NCBI GenBank assembly: GCA_034359265.1
Contig: CP136890.1
Coordinates: forward strand, 31,290,501 to 31,354,500
Direction: 5' to 3'
From: Canna indica
Taxonomy: Eukaryota; Streptophyta; Magnoliopsida; Zingiberales; Cannaceae
Length of the DNA stretch: 64,000 nt
Under the pieces are notes generated by a model. That model did no database searches and was not told where the DNA came from. It saw only the letters and a list, made by a program, of their open reading frames with translations. Positions 1 to 11,154 of this stretch are shown one piece after another. How positions within the stretch are numbered: the first letter of the stretch is position 1; each line of letters starts with the position of its first letter. Position numbers and translations under genes: made by a program.

Positions 1-1063
1 CCGACGTTGAACTTGAACCCACAGACCACATGAAGGGTGCGGGCGAGAGGATTCAGAGGAAGGAATGGAATCAACCACCGATGTTTTAGAATTTAGGGCA
101 TCATGCATCGGAACATTAGAGCCCGAAAAAGAAGTCGACTTAGCGTTCGAAACATTGGATCCTGTCGAAGGATCGGAAACAGAAGGAACACGAGTAATAG
201 TCGGACAAGAAGATTCCAAGTGACCAACCAAACCAAACTGGAAATAGAGAATCGGGATGTTTTCAAAAATGACCAGTTGAAAAAAATTAAAATCATCACC
301 AGAAAGCCAAACACGTTGTTTAACGGGAAGGGAAAGATCCAGTTCAATGGAAATCCTAATATATCTACCTCTTTCAAAGCAAAAGGATCTCTCATCAATT
401 TTAATAAATTTACCGAAATGGCCGGCGATTAAAGCAACCGAAGTACGATTCCAAAACTGCATCGGAAGAGCCTGAAGACGGATCTAGACCGGCGTAGTTT
501 TAAATGATTCTTGCCATGGTCTAAAAAGGGGCTTCCAAGGAATGAGACGTAGAACGTCTCCCCGGAGAGTCCATGGACCATTGGAAAGAACAATGTTGGC
601 AGATTCGAGAGAATCAAAATGGAAAACAAAACATTGATCTTCAAGATCCAGAACCGATTTCAGGCCATCTTTCGCCAAGAACGAAAAGCCCAGCATTTAA
701 TGGTATCAAGAGGAGGGGAACGATCAATGAACTTACCAACCAGGGATTTCTCCCAAGGACGCTGCCATTCAGAGGTTTGCTCCGAAGAAAAAGTGATATT
801 GTCTGATGTAGAGGACTCGATCTTGGAGAGAGTAATCTCCGATATTGAGTTATGCGAGGAGGGGCTTGATCCCTTAAGGATTTGGACCCAGGAAATGGGT
901 TTCTTGAAATCCGAAGCGGCTAGCGCTGATGGAGGCAACGGCAGAGAGGGCGAAGCAAGCACAGAGGATGCCTGCGCGAGCGGAGGAGAAGGGGAAGAGC
1001 CATCTGGGGGATCGGGAGGAGGAGGAATGGGGGGAGAGAGGAGTCGCCGCGAGAGTCGTCCAT
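1..1063 (-). pseudogene. LINE (L1-like) ORF1 remnant, cut by the window edge
   Basis: This is the start of ORF1 of a plant L1-type LINE, read right to left. ORF1 proteins bind the element RNA. The DUF4283 domain is visible in pieces: the stretch at about 696-484 contains SANIVLSNGPWTLRGD and the Trp-Pro motif typical of the family, after an N-terminal segment with SWVQILKG at about 880. The reading frame changes near 1000, 690 and 400, so it is a pseudogene. A start codon at 1063-1061 (MDDSRGDSS) is plausible but lies in another frame from the domain. The leftmost 40 bases resemble 14936-14980 of the second LINE copy, so both belong to one family. The rest of the element lies outside the window. 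Confidence 0.8.
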
Positions 1064-1075
1064 ACTAGGATTTCT

Positions 1076-2304
1076 GCGCGGAGTAAATGGGTTGCATTTT
1101 ATTTGTAAATTAATATTGTAACTTATATATGTAAAATATAATATTATTTTTGGCATATATATTTAATATAATATATACTTTATTATATAGAAAAATTAAT
1201 TTGTATTTATAATTAATATAAAAATTTATATATTTTGCTAAAAATAAATTAAAATAAAATAAATATGTGAAGAATTTAAGAATTATCCAATCTCATAATG
1301 TTGACAACATAAATTTTAAATTTTAAATTAAATACAAATATGAGACTAACATTAATTTTTTCTTTCAAATACAATGCATGAAATACCTATGAAGTATTTT
1401 AATTAATAATATTAATATGAAGTATTTTCATAATTAAAAAAATAATATTTCCATTTTATTTTAATTAATCATTATAATTTATATTACAACATAAATAAAT
1501 TTAGTATAAATTGAAACATTAAGCTCGTGCAATATGCTTAATTATTGTAAATTACAAACAATTAACATTTCTCAAATACAAACATTCTTATTTTTACTTA
1601 GTTCAGATTATATCCTAGAGAATTGAATTCGAACCAAATAATATATTTTGATTTATAAACTGAATCAAAACTTTTTTAAAAATTTAAAATTTAATTTTGA
1701 TTGAATTCGATTTTTTTCTTATTTATATCAAATTTTGGATAGTCCTAATTATGTATATTGTTTTTATGTTCGAAGTGGAAATTACACATATAGTTTAATA
1801 AATTGAAGAAAAAGTAATTAGGGGAGATTCATGCATGATTGCTCCATGATTGCATAAATAAATTGAAATTGATGACAGTGAAGAAATTGATTGCTCCATG
1901 ATTCATGCAATGAAGTACTTGCACATTTGTGGGTGCTTTTTGGTCCACAAGCCATACACATGGTTGCCCATATCATGTTGTGCACTTTGGAATTGTATTG
2001 TCATGTCTACATCTTTAACTTCACTTCAAATCATATTTCATTCATTTAATTCTTCAAATCCAACAAATTAAGCCGCCATCAAGAAACCCTTGTTCATATA
2101 TATAAGTATTCATGATGCTCGTGGACAAATGTACTTGTGTTGAATGTTGTAAAATTATTATCATCTATCGTTTTTATGTGATGTTCATATTATTTTTAAT
2201 CTTGTTTATCTTTATTTTTAATCTCAGTCACTGTCTAATGAGACCCATCACCGAGAGATTAATGACGGATTGAATAGGAAGGCCAAAATATGAACCTTGA
2301 GGCA
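1076..2304. other. AT-rich spacer between two LINE copies
   Basis: Strongly AT-rich DNA with no open frame longer than a few dozen codons and no recognisable element. A short motif, ttgctccatgatt, occurs twice near 1840 and 1892. A TATA-like string lies near 2097, but no gene follows it. I see no RNA gene here. It may be old spacer DNA or a decayed element. Confidence 0.6.
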
Positions 2305-2318
2305 TTTTATCAATATTT
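2305..2318. repeat. Target-site duplication, left copy (LINE)
   Basis: The 14-base string TTTTATCAATATTT is repeated exactly at 16640-16653, bracketing the second LINE. The length fits LINE target-primed insertion. A further copy of the same string lies inside the element tail at 2341-2354. Confidence 0.85.
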
Positions 2319-2399
2319 TTTTTACCACTACCAAAATAATTTTATCAATATTTTTTTTACCAAATAGAAAATTATTATTAAAAACAGATAAAGAAGTAA

Positions 2400-3017
2400 T
2401 CAAATATCATGAGTCAAAATTACCTCCAACACAGGAGGCCTAGTAATAGACCAAACAAAACTACATCTATGAACTCTAGCATAATTAGCTACCCAGTGAG
2501 CAACTTTATTAGTCTCCCTATAACAAAACTTAAACTCCTCCACTTTGCATAAAGATTAGGCTTTTATATCCGAAATAATAGGCAAAATTCTCAATGTACT
2601 AGCACTATTGGGCTCCAAAACTTCTATCAAAATTTGTGAATCCGACTCTAGGTAGAAATTTTGTAAATAGTGTTCCATTGCAATTCTAAGATTTACCTTG
2701 ATAGCTAACGCCTCCAATGGTAGAATGTTATCTCCTTCCATAAATATGGATTCAACCATTAAGCATATGCCATTTGCATCTTTCATAATTAAACCTAAAC
2801 CACCTGCACTATTCAAAAATGAGTCATCATAATTAATTTTTAATAGATCTGGTTCAAGGGGAATCCATTTAATAGCCCTTATGTGAATATTAAGATTGAA
2901 AGAAATAGTGCCCTTGAGCCAATCACATGTTGATGTATAGGAAACTATTTTTTGGTTAATGAATAATATGGGACAACTTTTCATCAAATGCTGCATCTAT
3001 ATTTGAATATATTAGAT
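2400..3017 (-). pseudogene. LINE ORF2 C-terminus: RNase H domain
   Basis: This is the last domain of LINE ORF2, an RNase H of the RVT_3 type that removes RNA from the RNA-DNA hybrid. It reads KWIPLEPDLLKINYDDS, then ALAIKVNLRIAMEHYLQ and YLESDSQILIEVL, which are the usual plant RNase H blocks. The expected Asp of the first block is present within NYDDS. A stop at 2556 interrupts the frame; the C-terminal helix (REtNKVAHWVANYAR) continues in frame past it to a stop at 2400-2402. An inserted copia element separates it from the upstream zinc-binding domain at 7740-8180. Confidence 0.85.
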
Positions 3018-4890
3018 TGTGATGAACCTCATGAACCCGGGCAATTGATTCGAAGGCCATGATGAGGTCATGCTAGTGAGACTTAGAATTCAGATGCCAA
3101 TGTTCTAAATGTTCCCAGTCGTAGAATGACCAATTAGGGGATTGATGATTTCAGATAGACTAGTGCACTTTGTACATGTCTTATACGATAAGGGGTAGCT
3201 GATCTCTTAATTACCTAAGAGCCGTCATTAATGTACAAGTGCAAGTGCTTATTACGGAATGAGTTCACTGAACGGACCTACACCAGGAACACATAATGGA
3301 ATCCTTACATGAGTGTCAATAGAATGTTCCTCGGGTGATAGTAGGTACAAGCAGTCCGTGGACCTGAGATTGTCATGGTTACCTTGTGAGTGACGACCCA
3401 TTACTTTGGTTCGATCCCTATGTAGCCCTCAACATCATGTGCCGGGTATTACTTGGCATGGGGAAGCATTCATGAAAGTAGGTGAGCAACCAACATAGAA
3501 TCAGTTACTCATAGTGAGAGGAGATAATGTCCTATGTGTCCCTACAAGTGTCGACTCGAGAATCTCTAGCCAAAGTAGACATGAAAGTTAGGAAGAAGTT
3601 TCTGACGTTTCATTATTGAGACGACATCTTGACGGGTGGAATACATATGAATCGATATTAGGGTTTGACACTTCTTCCGTACCCTAGCCAACTTTGGCAC
3701 GTTGTAATCGAGGGACTTAGTTGCATGGTAACTAATACCGAAGGGCATTCGATCCCTATAGATTAAACCTCATACTATTCGGGTAGTCATGACACGTTGC
3801 TAGACGTCAATCTTGACTTGTGAGTGGAGTCTCTCACGACCACACTAAAGGGGTTTAGTGGTAGATCTTAAGATTCGAATAAAAGTCGTTCTATCGGATC
3901 CGACTCTCCGTTATGCACAACTCACTGTTGGCTTAGTGTGGGGCCCAATGGGTCACACACAACATGCTTATGAGATAAAGTCTGAATGCGGCCGTATATG
4001 TCTACTAGTATGGACATGCTGCAACTCGATCACGGATCTCGTTTACGGACATGATAGGAAAGATGTTTCCTATAGAACAAATACACATGGAAGGTGTTCT
4101 TCGGTAACCCTAATTTGTAGGACATTCTTAAATTGTAGAGATTGACACATGATAAATCCTAATCAATAAGAATTTAATTTATAGAGATAAATTAAAATTT
4201 ATATTTAGTTGGATTTAATTAATTTTGAATTAATTATAAATCCATTAAGTATAAATTATTGTTTTGGAGACTAACCCCGGAATTTTGAATTCCGATGAGA
4301 GATTTTAAAAAAAGGGGGCCGGGTCTCTACCTTGGTAGCAACCTATGCCCCTTATAAATAGATGGTCCAACCTCCTTCAAGGGGGTTAAGCAAATTGGTT
4401 ATTGATCTTGGAGAAGAGCAAGGGCTTGGTTCTTGAGAGACTTCTTGAAGAGAAAAGCTCCAAGAACTCGTCTTCATCTCCTTGGGTGGCCAGCCATCTA
4501 AAGCTTCCTTCCCCGTTTTTGTGAAGCCGATTGAAGGTCTCTTCCTCTTGGGTGTATTATCTACTTCATCTTCATGGAGGAGTCCAAGAAGGACAGCGAG
4601 GTATTCCTTCATCTTCCTTCTCATTCCGTGGTTTTCTCATCCCCTCTTCATCCCTTTTGATGCTCGGTTCTTGGTTGAAGGGCCGTCTTCACCTTGGTGT
4701 GTTTCGGGGTTGAGATTTCCTCTCCATTGAGCCTCAACGAGTCTTTGTGTTCGTTGCCCCCTTGTTACGAGGCGCTTGGTGTGGACTTTCCTAGGAGGAC
4801 GTGCGTGTGTGCATCTTGAAACAGGAATACGAGCAGCCATATCATCCGTAGTATAAGGTACATCTTCTCCATTAAATAAGTAGTTCAAGG
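3018..4890 (+). repeat. 5' LTR of Copia-D (3' end missing)
   Basis: Non-coding, with a promoter-like TATAAATAG at about 4355-4363. The segment 4745-4885 matches 7505-7625 in the same orientation, which identifies both as parts of one LTR. The end of this copy is lost at the inversion breakpoint near 4890. Small open frames inside (for example 3858-4145) have no recognisable product. Confidence 0.65.
3055..3350 (+). repeat. Inverted repeat arm A in Copia-D
   Basis: It matches the reverse complement of 4900-5195 with scattered differences. The shared string includes gataaggggtagctgatctc. It represents the first few hundred bases of the LTR. Confidence 0.8.
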
Positions 4891-4899
4891 TATGGATAT

Positions 4900-5195
4900 A
4901 TCCTACTATCACCCGAGGAACATCCCATTGACACTCATGTAAGGATTCCATTATGTGTTCCTCGTGTAGGTCCGTTCAGTGAACTCATTCCCTAATGAGC
5001 ACCTGCACTTGTACATTAATGATAGCTCATAGGTAACTGTGAGATCAGCTACCCCTTATCGTATAAGGCATGTACCAGGTCACCAGTTTATTCGAAATCA
5101 TCAATCCCCTAATTGGTGATCGTACGACTGGGAACATTTAAAACATGGGCATATGAATTCTAAGTCTCACAGGAATGACCTCATTATGGTCTTGG
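4900..5195 (-). repeat. Inverted repeat arm B in Copia-D
   Basis: This is the reverse complement of arm A. It follows directly after the RNase H remnant when read on the minus strand, which is where the 3' LTR of the inverted block should begin. Confidence 0.8.
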
Positions 5196-7500
5196 AATTA
5201 ATATCACCACGTCCAACGATCTCTCTGATTAGGTGATACTGCCTTAAGATGTGTTTTGATTTGTGGTGGGATCTAGGTTCCTTTGCTTGAGCAACACCCC
5301 CAGTGTTATCACAATAAATAGGGATCGGACCAGGAATCTCACGAATAACACCAAGCTCAGAGATAAATATTTTTTTATTCACACTCCTTCCTTTGCGACT
5401 TTGCTTGTAGCAATGTACTCAATTTCTATCACCGAGTCGACCACAGTTCCTTGCTTGGAACTTTTCCAGCATATTGCATCACCATTCAGAGTAAATACAT
5501 ACCCAGAAATGGATTTACTGTCATCCAGGTCTGATTGGAAGCTAGAATCTGTATAGCCCTTCAGTTTAAAATATGATCCACCTTAAATCAGGACAACATA
5601 TTTAGTCATTCTCAAGTACTTAAGAATGTTCTTTACGACTTTCTAATGTTCCTCTCAAGGATTCGCCTGAAATCTGCTAGTTACCCCTAGGGCATAGCGA
5701 CATCAGGCCGAGTACAGAGCATAGCATACATGATGGATCCTACTGCTAAAGCATATGGGATCTCGCTCATCCTTTTTCTCTCCTCAGGTGTCCTAGGCGA
5801 CATCTTCTTGGAAAGAGTGATGCCATGACTCATAGGCAAGTAACCTCTTTTAGTGCCTTCCATGCTAAACCTTTTTAGCACAGTATCAATATACCGAGAC
5901 TGGGACAAACCAAGCATCCTTCTAGATCTATCCCTATAGATCTTAATGTCGAGTACATAGGATGCTTCACCCAAGTCTTTCATGGAGAAGTTTTCGGATA
6001 ACCATGCTTTCACTGACTGGAGTAGAGGAACATCATTCCCCATGAGCAGTATGTCATCCACATACAACACAAGAAACACAACGGTGCTCCCACTAACCTT
6101 TTTATAGACACAAGGTTCGTCTACATTTTTGATGAAACCAAACTCTTTGACTATCTCATCAAAATGAATGTTCTAACTCCTCGAGGCTTGCTTAAGTCCA
6201 TAAATGAACCTTTGCAATTTGCATACCATCTTCGGTCCTACCGGAGACACGAATCCTTCCGGCTGGGTCATATAGACCGCTTTCTCAAGTTCACCATTGA
6301 GGAACGCAGTCTTGACATTCATCTGCCAGATCTCGTAGTCATGATATGCAGCAATGGCTAGCAATATCCTAATGGACTTGAGCATGGCTACAAGAGAAAA
6401 AGTTTTATCATAGTCAAGACCTTGCCTTTGAGTGAAACATTTTGTTACTAGCCTAGCCTTATAGGTCTCCACCTGGCCATCAACTCCAATCTTTCTTTTA
6501 AGATCCACTTACACCCTATAGGAGCAACTCCTTCGGGTAAGTCAATCAAAGTCCAGACTTTGTTTGTGAACATGGAGTCCATTTCAGATTGCATTGCTTC
6601 CTGACATTGTTTGCAATCAACATCCTTGATTGCTTTATCATAGGATTGCGGATCAACGAATTCCTGGTCATTCTCAATGGTCAGAAATAATCTTTCAGGT
6701 TGTCTATGCAATCTCCCTAATCTTTGAAGAGTGGTGGGAGATGGTGTTTCTGCGATTGGTTCTTCCTGTGGACTTTCCACGAGCGGTTGCAAATTTGCTT
6801 GTGGTTGTTGAACTTCATCAAGGTCAACATCTCTCCCACTCTCACTTTCCTCGATAAACTCTTTTTCTAAGAAAGTGGCATGCCTACTGACAAACACCTT
6901 TTGTTTAGTTGGCGAGTAGAAATAATACCCTAAACTCTCTTTAGGATACCCCACAAACCTGCATATGCCTCTAATTTCTTGACGTACGCGGGGCAAACCC
7001 AAATCTTGAGATGCCTCAGACTTGGTTTTTGCCACTCCATATCTCATATGGTGTACCAGAGACAGACTTTATGGGAGCCATATTCAAAAGGTAGATAGTC
7101 ATTTCAAGCGCATGTCCGCAAAAGGAAATCGAGAGATTAGTAAAGCAAAACAATGATCGCATCATGTCTAACGTGTAATTCCTCCTTTCAGATACTCCAT
7201 TATGTTGTGGTGTACCTGGAAGGGTTCATTCGGAGACAATTCCATTGTTTTTTTAGATAATGTAGAAACTCAGTGGATAAGTACTCACCACCTCGATCTG
7301 ATCGAAAGATTTTAATACTTTCCCTACTTGTTTCTCACTCGTATACTCTTTGATCTTTTCATACATATTTTAATCTTTTTTAGATAATGTAGAAACTCAG
7401 TGGATAAGTACTCACCACCTCGATTTGATCTTTTCATACTTAACAGGTAAACATATCCATACCTTGATCTATCGTCTATAAATGTGATGAAGATATACCA
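5167..7500 (-). pseudogene. Copia pol remnant: integrase end, RT, RNase H (Copia-D)
   Basis: Minus-strand polyprotein fragments. The integrase core end lies at about 7500-7050. The GPF-like integrase C-terminus has CRFVGYPKESLGYYFYSP near 6960. The RT N-terminal part (6508-6173) has TFSLVAMLKSIRILLAIAA and VKTAFLNGELEKAVYM. The RT active site is VLYVDDILLMGND at about 6070. The RNase H end (5382-5167) has PIYCDNTGGVAQAKEPRSH. The RNase H diverges from the family just after GRGD, where it joins LTR-like DNA. Residual wording fits the Tnt1-like or Ivana-like copia groups, but the clade was not resolved. A 48-base block near 7245-7300 is repeated at 7378-7425. Confidence 0.85.
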
Positions 7501-7504
7501 TTAT

Positions 7505-7739
7505 GTGTTAGCTGCCCTTTTGTTGCGAGGGCTTAGTGTGGACTTTCCTTGGAGGACATACGTGTGTGCATCTTGAAATAAGAATAGAAGCAGTCATACC
7601 ATTCATAGTATAAAGTATATCTTCTCCTTCTACTCGTAGATTGAATTCCTTAAGGATTGCTAAAGTATATCGTTATTTTCGTGATGATTTGAATTTTTTA
7701 AATCGCTTTTCCGCTGTGCTTTTGATTCCCATCTCAACA
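7505..7739 (+). repeat. Terminal part of Copia-D 3' LTR
   Basis: Its first 120 bases repeat 4745-4885 in direct orientation. It ends in CTCAACA at 7739, next to LINE sequence. It supplies the real end of the LTR that is missing from the left copy. Confidence 0.65.
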
Positions 7740-8180
7740 GATATTTCCCCCGGAACTAGGTAAACATAAATGTTCACAAGTATAAGTCAATATTTTCAAA
7801 ATGATACCCTTGGAAGTAGACTGTCAAACCTCGGGAAGCAAACAATTTCTAGCGTAGTAGATGAACCAAAAGGAGGTTGCAATAAGGGCCCTGGAGAATT
7901 GTTGGGAATTAGGATCCCTAACAGAATTAACAAGCCAACTATCATCACCCCAACCAATCCTATTAGACAAATTGATCCGAGATTTAATCGAAAGCATGCT
8001 CCCAATGGAGGAAGAAAATTGGCAATTGAAGAATAGATGGTCAATAGATTCAGATTCTAAAGAGCAAAAATTACTGTAATTTAAATTATAGATTCCAATA
8101 GATTGAAGCTTAAGACAAGTGGGAAGTCTCTGATGAAGTAATTTCCAAACAAATAACTTTATTTTAAGAGGGAGTCCAAA
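7740..8180 (-). pseudogene. LINE ORF2: zinc-binding RT domain (zf-RVT)
   Basis: This continues the LINE ORF2 downstream of its RT. It contains LPLKIKLFVWKLLHQRLPT, the signature of the plant zf-RVT domain, followed by NFCSLESESIDHLFFNC. The expected Cys pair is reduced: one Cys in NFCSLE and one in FFNC are visible. The domain is thought to bind nucleic acid during reverse transcription. It is bounded on the 5' side by the copia fragment at 8181-9980 and on the 3' side by Copia-D. Confidence 0.85.
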
Positions 8181-8233
8181 CAATCTTTTCTTAGGTGCCC
8201 CGTCTTGTTGCAATTGTAGCACTTGTAGCCACT

Positions 8234-9022
8234 TCATCCTTTTCTCATGCCTCCCTTCATGAAGCTCATGAACCTTCTTGCAAGAATCGTCATTTCTTCA
8301 AGATCATTCGTCTCTTCCTCGGATGATGATGTCTCCTCGGCTCGGTGGGATACTTTTAAGGCAATGACCTTGCCTTTTGGAGCCTCTTCTTCTTGATTTT
8401 GCTTCATGTTGGTCTCATGTGTCATGAGAGATCCAATGAGCTCGGTGATCTTCAACTGGCTCAAGTCCTTGGCTTCTATGATGGCGGTTACCTTGGACTC
8501 CCAAGATTTTGGAAGAGAGTGGAGGAGCTTCCTTACCTTCTCCTCTTCCTTTATTTCCCTGCCAAGGTTAGCTAAACCATTTGTAATATTTTAGATACTA
8601 GCATGCATGGCATCAATAGACTAATGTGAAAGCATTTTAAACATCTCATAATCATGCATGAGTAAATTAATTTTTGATTCTTTTACTTGAGAAGTCCCTT
8701 CATGGGTGGTCTCTAGGACCTTCCATATTTCATATGCGAACTTGCATATGGAGATCCTATTAAACTTATTAATTGATAGACCGCAATATAGAGCATTGAC
8801 GGCCTTGGCATTTGCATTAAAAAACTTAATGTCCTCTTGGTCCCATTGGTCCATATCCTTAGTGGGTTGTTTATACTCTACTAAGATCATTCTCCATGCA
8901 CCCATGACTAATGATTGAAGGAAGTCATTCATACGGATCTTTCGATAGGCATAGTTGCTTCCATCAAATATCGGTGGAGTATGGGTAGAGGACCCTTGAG
9001 CTAGTTGAAATTCACTAGACAT
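8234..9022 (-). pseudogene. Copia gag N-terminal remnant
   Basis: Gag forms the particle that packages element RNA. The segment 9022-8621 begins MSSEFQLAQGSSTHTPPIFD and contains NYAYRKIRMNDFLQSL, a typical UBN2/DUF4219 start. A TAG stop follows MLSH at 8621 and a TAA lies about 30 bases later. The frame then resumes (NITNGLANLGREIKEEEK; 8464-8234 SQLKITELIGSLMTHETNMK). The same two stops occur in Copia-B at 27610, so they predate the copying of these two elements. About nine of 133 residues differ between the copies in the first segment. Confidence 0.85.
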
Positions 9023-9064
9023 GATTGATTGTAGGAAAGATGATTAAATCTTAGTCTACTACCT

Positions 9065-9076
9065 TGCTCTGATACC
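9065..9076 (-). other. Primer-binding site (initiator Met tRNA type)
   Basis: On the minus strand it reads TGGTATCAGAGC, complementary to the 3' end of plant initiator Met tRNA. It lies 3 bases from the LTR boundary at 9080. Confidence 0.85.
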
Positions 9077-9079
9077 AAT

Positions 9080-9980
9080 TGTTGGATAGACCTTGCCACT
9101 AGAAGAGGGGTTGAATAGTGTCAGGCCCCTTTATAAACTTCTTTTAAATTAATTTTGTCTTAGCTTAATTGAATTGTTCTTTTAATGAATGGTATGATTA
9201 CAATTCAATCACAATAATGAAGGTAAGTAAAGAGCAATGCAAACAAAGCAATTTATAGTGGTACGGCCAACTGCCTACTTCACTACCTTGGCTCCTTAAC
9301 AAGGATTTCTGAACACCACTTTATAGAACGTATGTTTCCCTTTGAATACACTTGAGGACACCCTTCTCCCACACTTAGAGAATATCTCAATCCTATTCAC
9401 CTAGGCAAAACACACTTCTACAAAGGTAACCTAAGTGTTTCCTAGCACACCTAGCAAGTTATCTTAACGAAAAGTAAATTTCAATAAAGATTAAATACAA
9501 GAAAAGCGCTAATGAAAGAAAAATTGAACCAAGCTTCTTTCCACCGCCTTCTTTTCTTCAACTTGCAAATGGATGATGACTTCAATGAATGCAGGACAGT
9601 TGAAGCAGAGAGAAGCGCCTAGAAGATGTTGAGATTGGGAGCAGAGAACACACGAGTGCTTTGATCGTATGAAGGTTTGGAGAACTTCTTTTAAATGCTT
9701 AATAAAAATTCTAAGAAGATTTAAAGAAGGTAGGTGGGAGGTTTTTATAACCCCCTCAGACGAACGACCGTTCAACGGATAAAAAATCGACCGTTGAAGC
9801 CGTTCGATCGTAAGGCCGGTCGATTAGTCGATCGACTGATGGATCGACTGCCACTGTAACTACTCGCAGCTAAGAGAGGCTGGTCGACCGACGGGTCGAT
9901 CGCCAACAATTCTTCCGTCACCCGATCAACCCATCGATCGATCAATTGACTGCAGCAAGTCGCGCTAAAACATGATCGGG
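9080..9980 (-). repeat. Partial 5' LTR, Copia-B family
   Basis: Starts TGTTGGATAGACC on the plus strand, identical to LTR edges at 21210 and 28069. It includes a minus-strand TATA-like motif near 9745 and a region rich in GGTCGACC-type palindromes at 9770-9960. It breaks off at about 9980 where LINE sequence resumes. Confidence 0.8.
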
Positions 9981-10309
9981 ATTCGTAGGTAAGGCTATTT
10001 TAAAAATGAATTCCCCCAAAATTGGACCAAACATATTCAAGCACATATCAACATTCTATTTTTGATTAGATAAAAGAGAATTAACCATAACATCATTATT
10101 TACGGTTTCCATATTTAAAAATATAAGCTTCATGAACAAAAGTAAATCAATCACCCAGTGATCACATAAAATGGGACAAGATGATCAAGAATTAATAATT
10201 TTAAGAAAACTAGGCAACAATTCATAGAAAACATTAGTAAAAAGTTTTCAACTAAAGAAACATTTAACGGGCTTAGAATTTCTAATAAAAAGTAAATTAA
10301 TCAAGATAT

Positions 10310-11154
10310 TTTGACTTAACTACTCTCACCTAAAGGGAATCCCTACCATTCAAATACAAGTCACTACGTTTGGCTTGAAGAGCTTTATTCTTAAGATCAA
10401 GTCTATGAATGCCTAAACCTCCCAATTTCTTAGGAAGAGTAACAATTTCCCATCAAATAAAATGTATACCCTTATTTTGAGGTGAACTACTCCACAAAAA
10501 AAACTTTATCAAACTCTCAATTTTATTTAAGCAATCGACAGAAAATCAACTAACCATAGCATGAATCAAAATCGAGTTAAGCACAGAATTAATAAGGGTA
10601 ACACGACCATCCTGAGACAAATAATAAGTTTGCCACAAACCAAGCTTAGAATTGTTCCTATCTATGATAAAGTTCTGAGCAAACTTTGGAGGTCTTCTAG
10701 GGAAAATCATGGATCCCAGATACTCAATGGAAATTTACTAACTTTCATATTTAATTGAGCAGAAAGATCTCTACATTTATTAATAGAAACATTTTTGGGA
10801 AAGAAAATATCAAAATTCACGAATTGACCTGTCCAATCTTTGCAAAGATTAAAAAATAGCTTTAATAGAATTAATTCTTTTTTTATTAGCTTTGAAAACC
10901 AACAAAATATCATCGGCAAACAAGATATGGCTTATTCTAATACCGTTTCTGATTTCGAAAGGAGTGAAATTATTTTCTGACAAAGCCTTATTTAAAAGAA
11001 TGGTGAGAGTTTGACCCACTAAAACATAGAGATAAGGGGACAAAGTATACCCTTGCCTCACACCATAGGATGAAGGAAAAAATCAAAAACATTTCCATTA
11101 ATCAAGCATACAAAATAAGCTCTTGATATACAAGAATAAATCAATTTAATAAAT
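10310..11154 (-). pseudogene. LINE ORF2: RT second half
   Basis: This continues the reverse transcriptase after the solo LTR at 11155-12539. It contains MRQGYTLSPYLYVL and the catalytic FADD box in ISHILFADDILLVFKAN (about 10930). Further down, the conserved plant LINE stretch LPKKLGGLGIHRLDLKNKAL is readable at about 10450-10380. Several stops and shifts interrupt the frame. From 10310 down to 9981 only weak LINE-like reading remains. Confidence 0.85.

Larger units (their letters stand above)
3018..7739 (+). mobile_element. Copia element with internally inverted pol (Copia-D)
   Basis: This is an LTR retrotransposon inserted in the LINE. A plus-oriented LTR starts TGTGATGAACC at 3018, has TATAAATAG at about 4355 and reaches about 4890. 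A minus-oriented block follows, with RNase H, RT and integrase in reverse order (5167-7500). It ends with a second plus-oriented LTR tail (7505-7739, ending CAACA). The segment 4900-5195 is the reverse complement of 3055-3350, as expected if the inverted block carried the first part of the 3' LTR. Target duplication is unclear: only AGAT-like bases match at the two ends. Integrase start, protease and gag were not found. Confidence 0.7.
8181..9980 (-). mobile_element. Sirevirus-like copia fragment (Copia-B family)
   Basis: This piece matches 27175-28975 in the complete element Copia-B with few differences. It holds the start of gag, the primer site and the adjacent 5' LTR part. It starts in the gag zinc-knuckle region at about 8181 and stops inside the LTR at about 9980, so both ends are abrupt. 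No target duplication is evident. It separates the LINE RT (10310) from its zf-RVT domain. Confidence 0.85.

Noticed and set aside
1800..2160. Possible promoter with TATA near 2097
   Set aside because: No gene or transcript-like region follows; AT-rich DNA yields TATA strings by chance.
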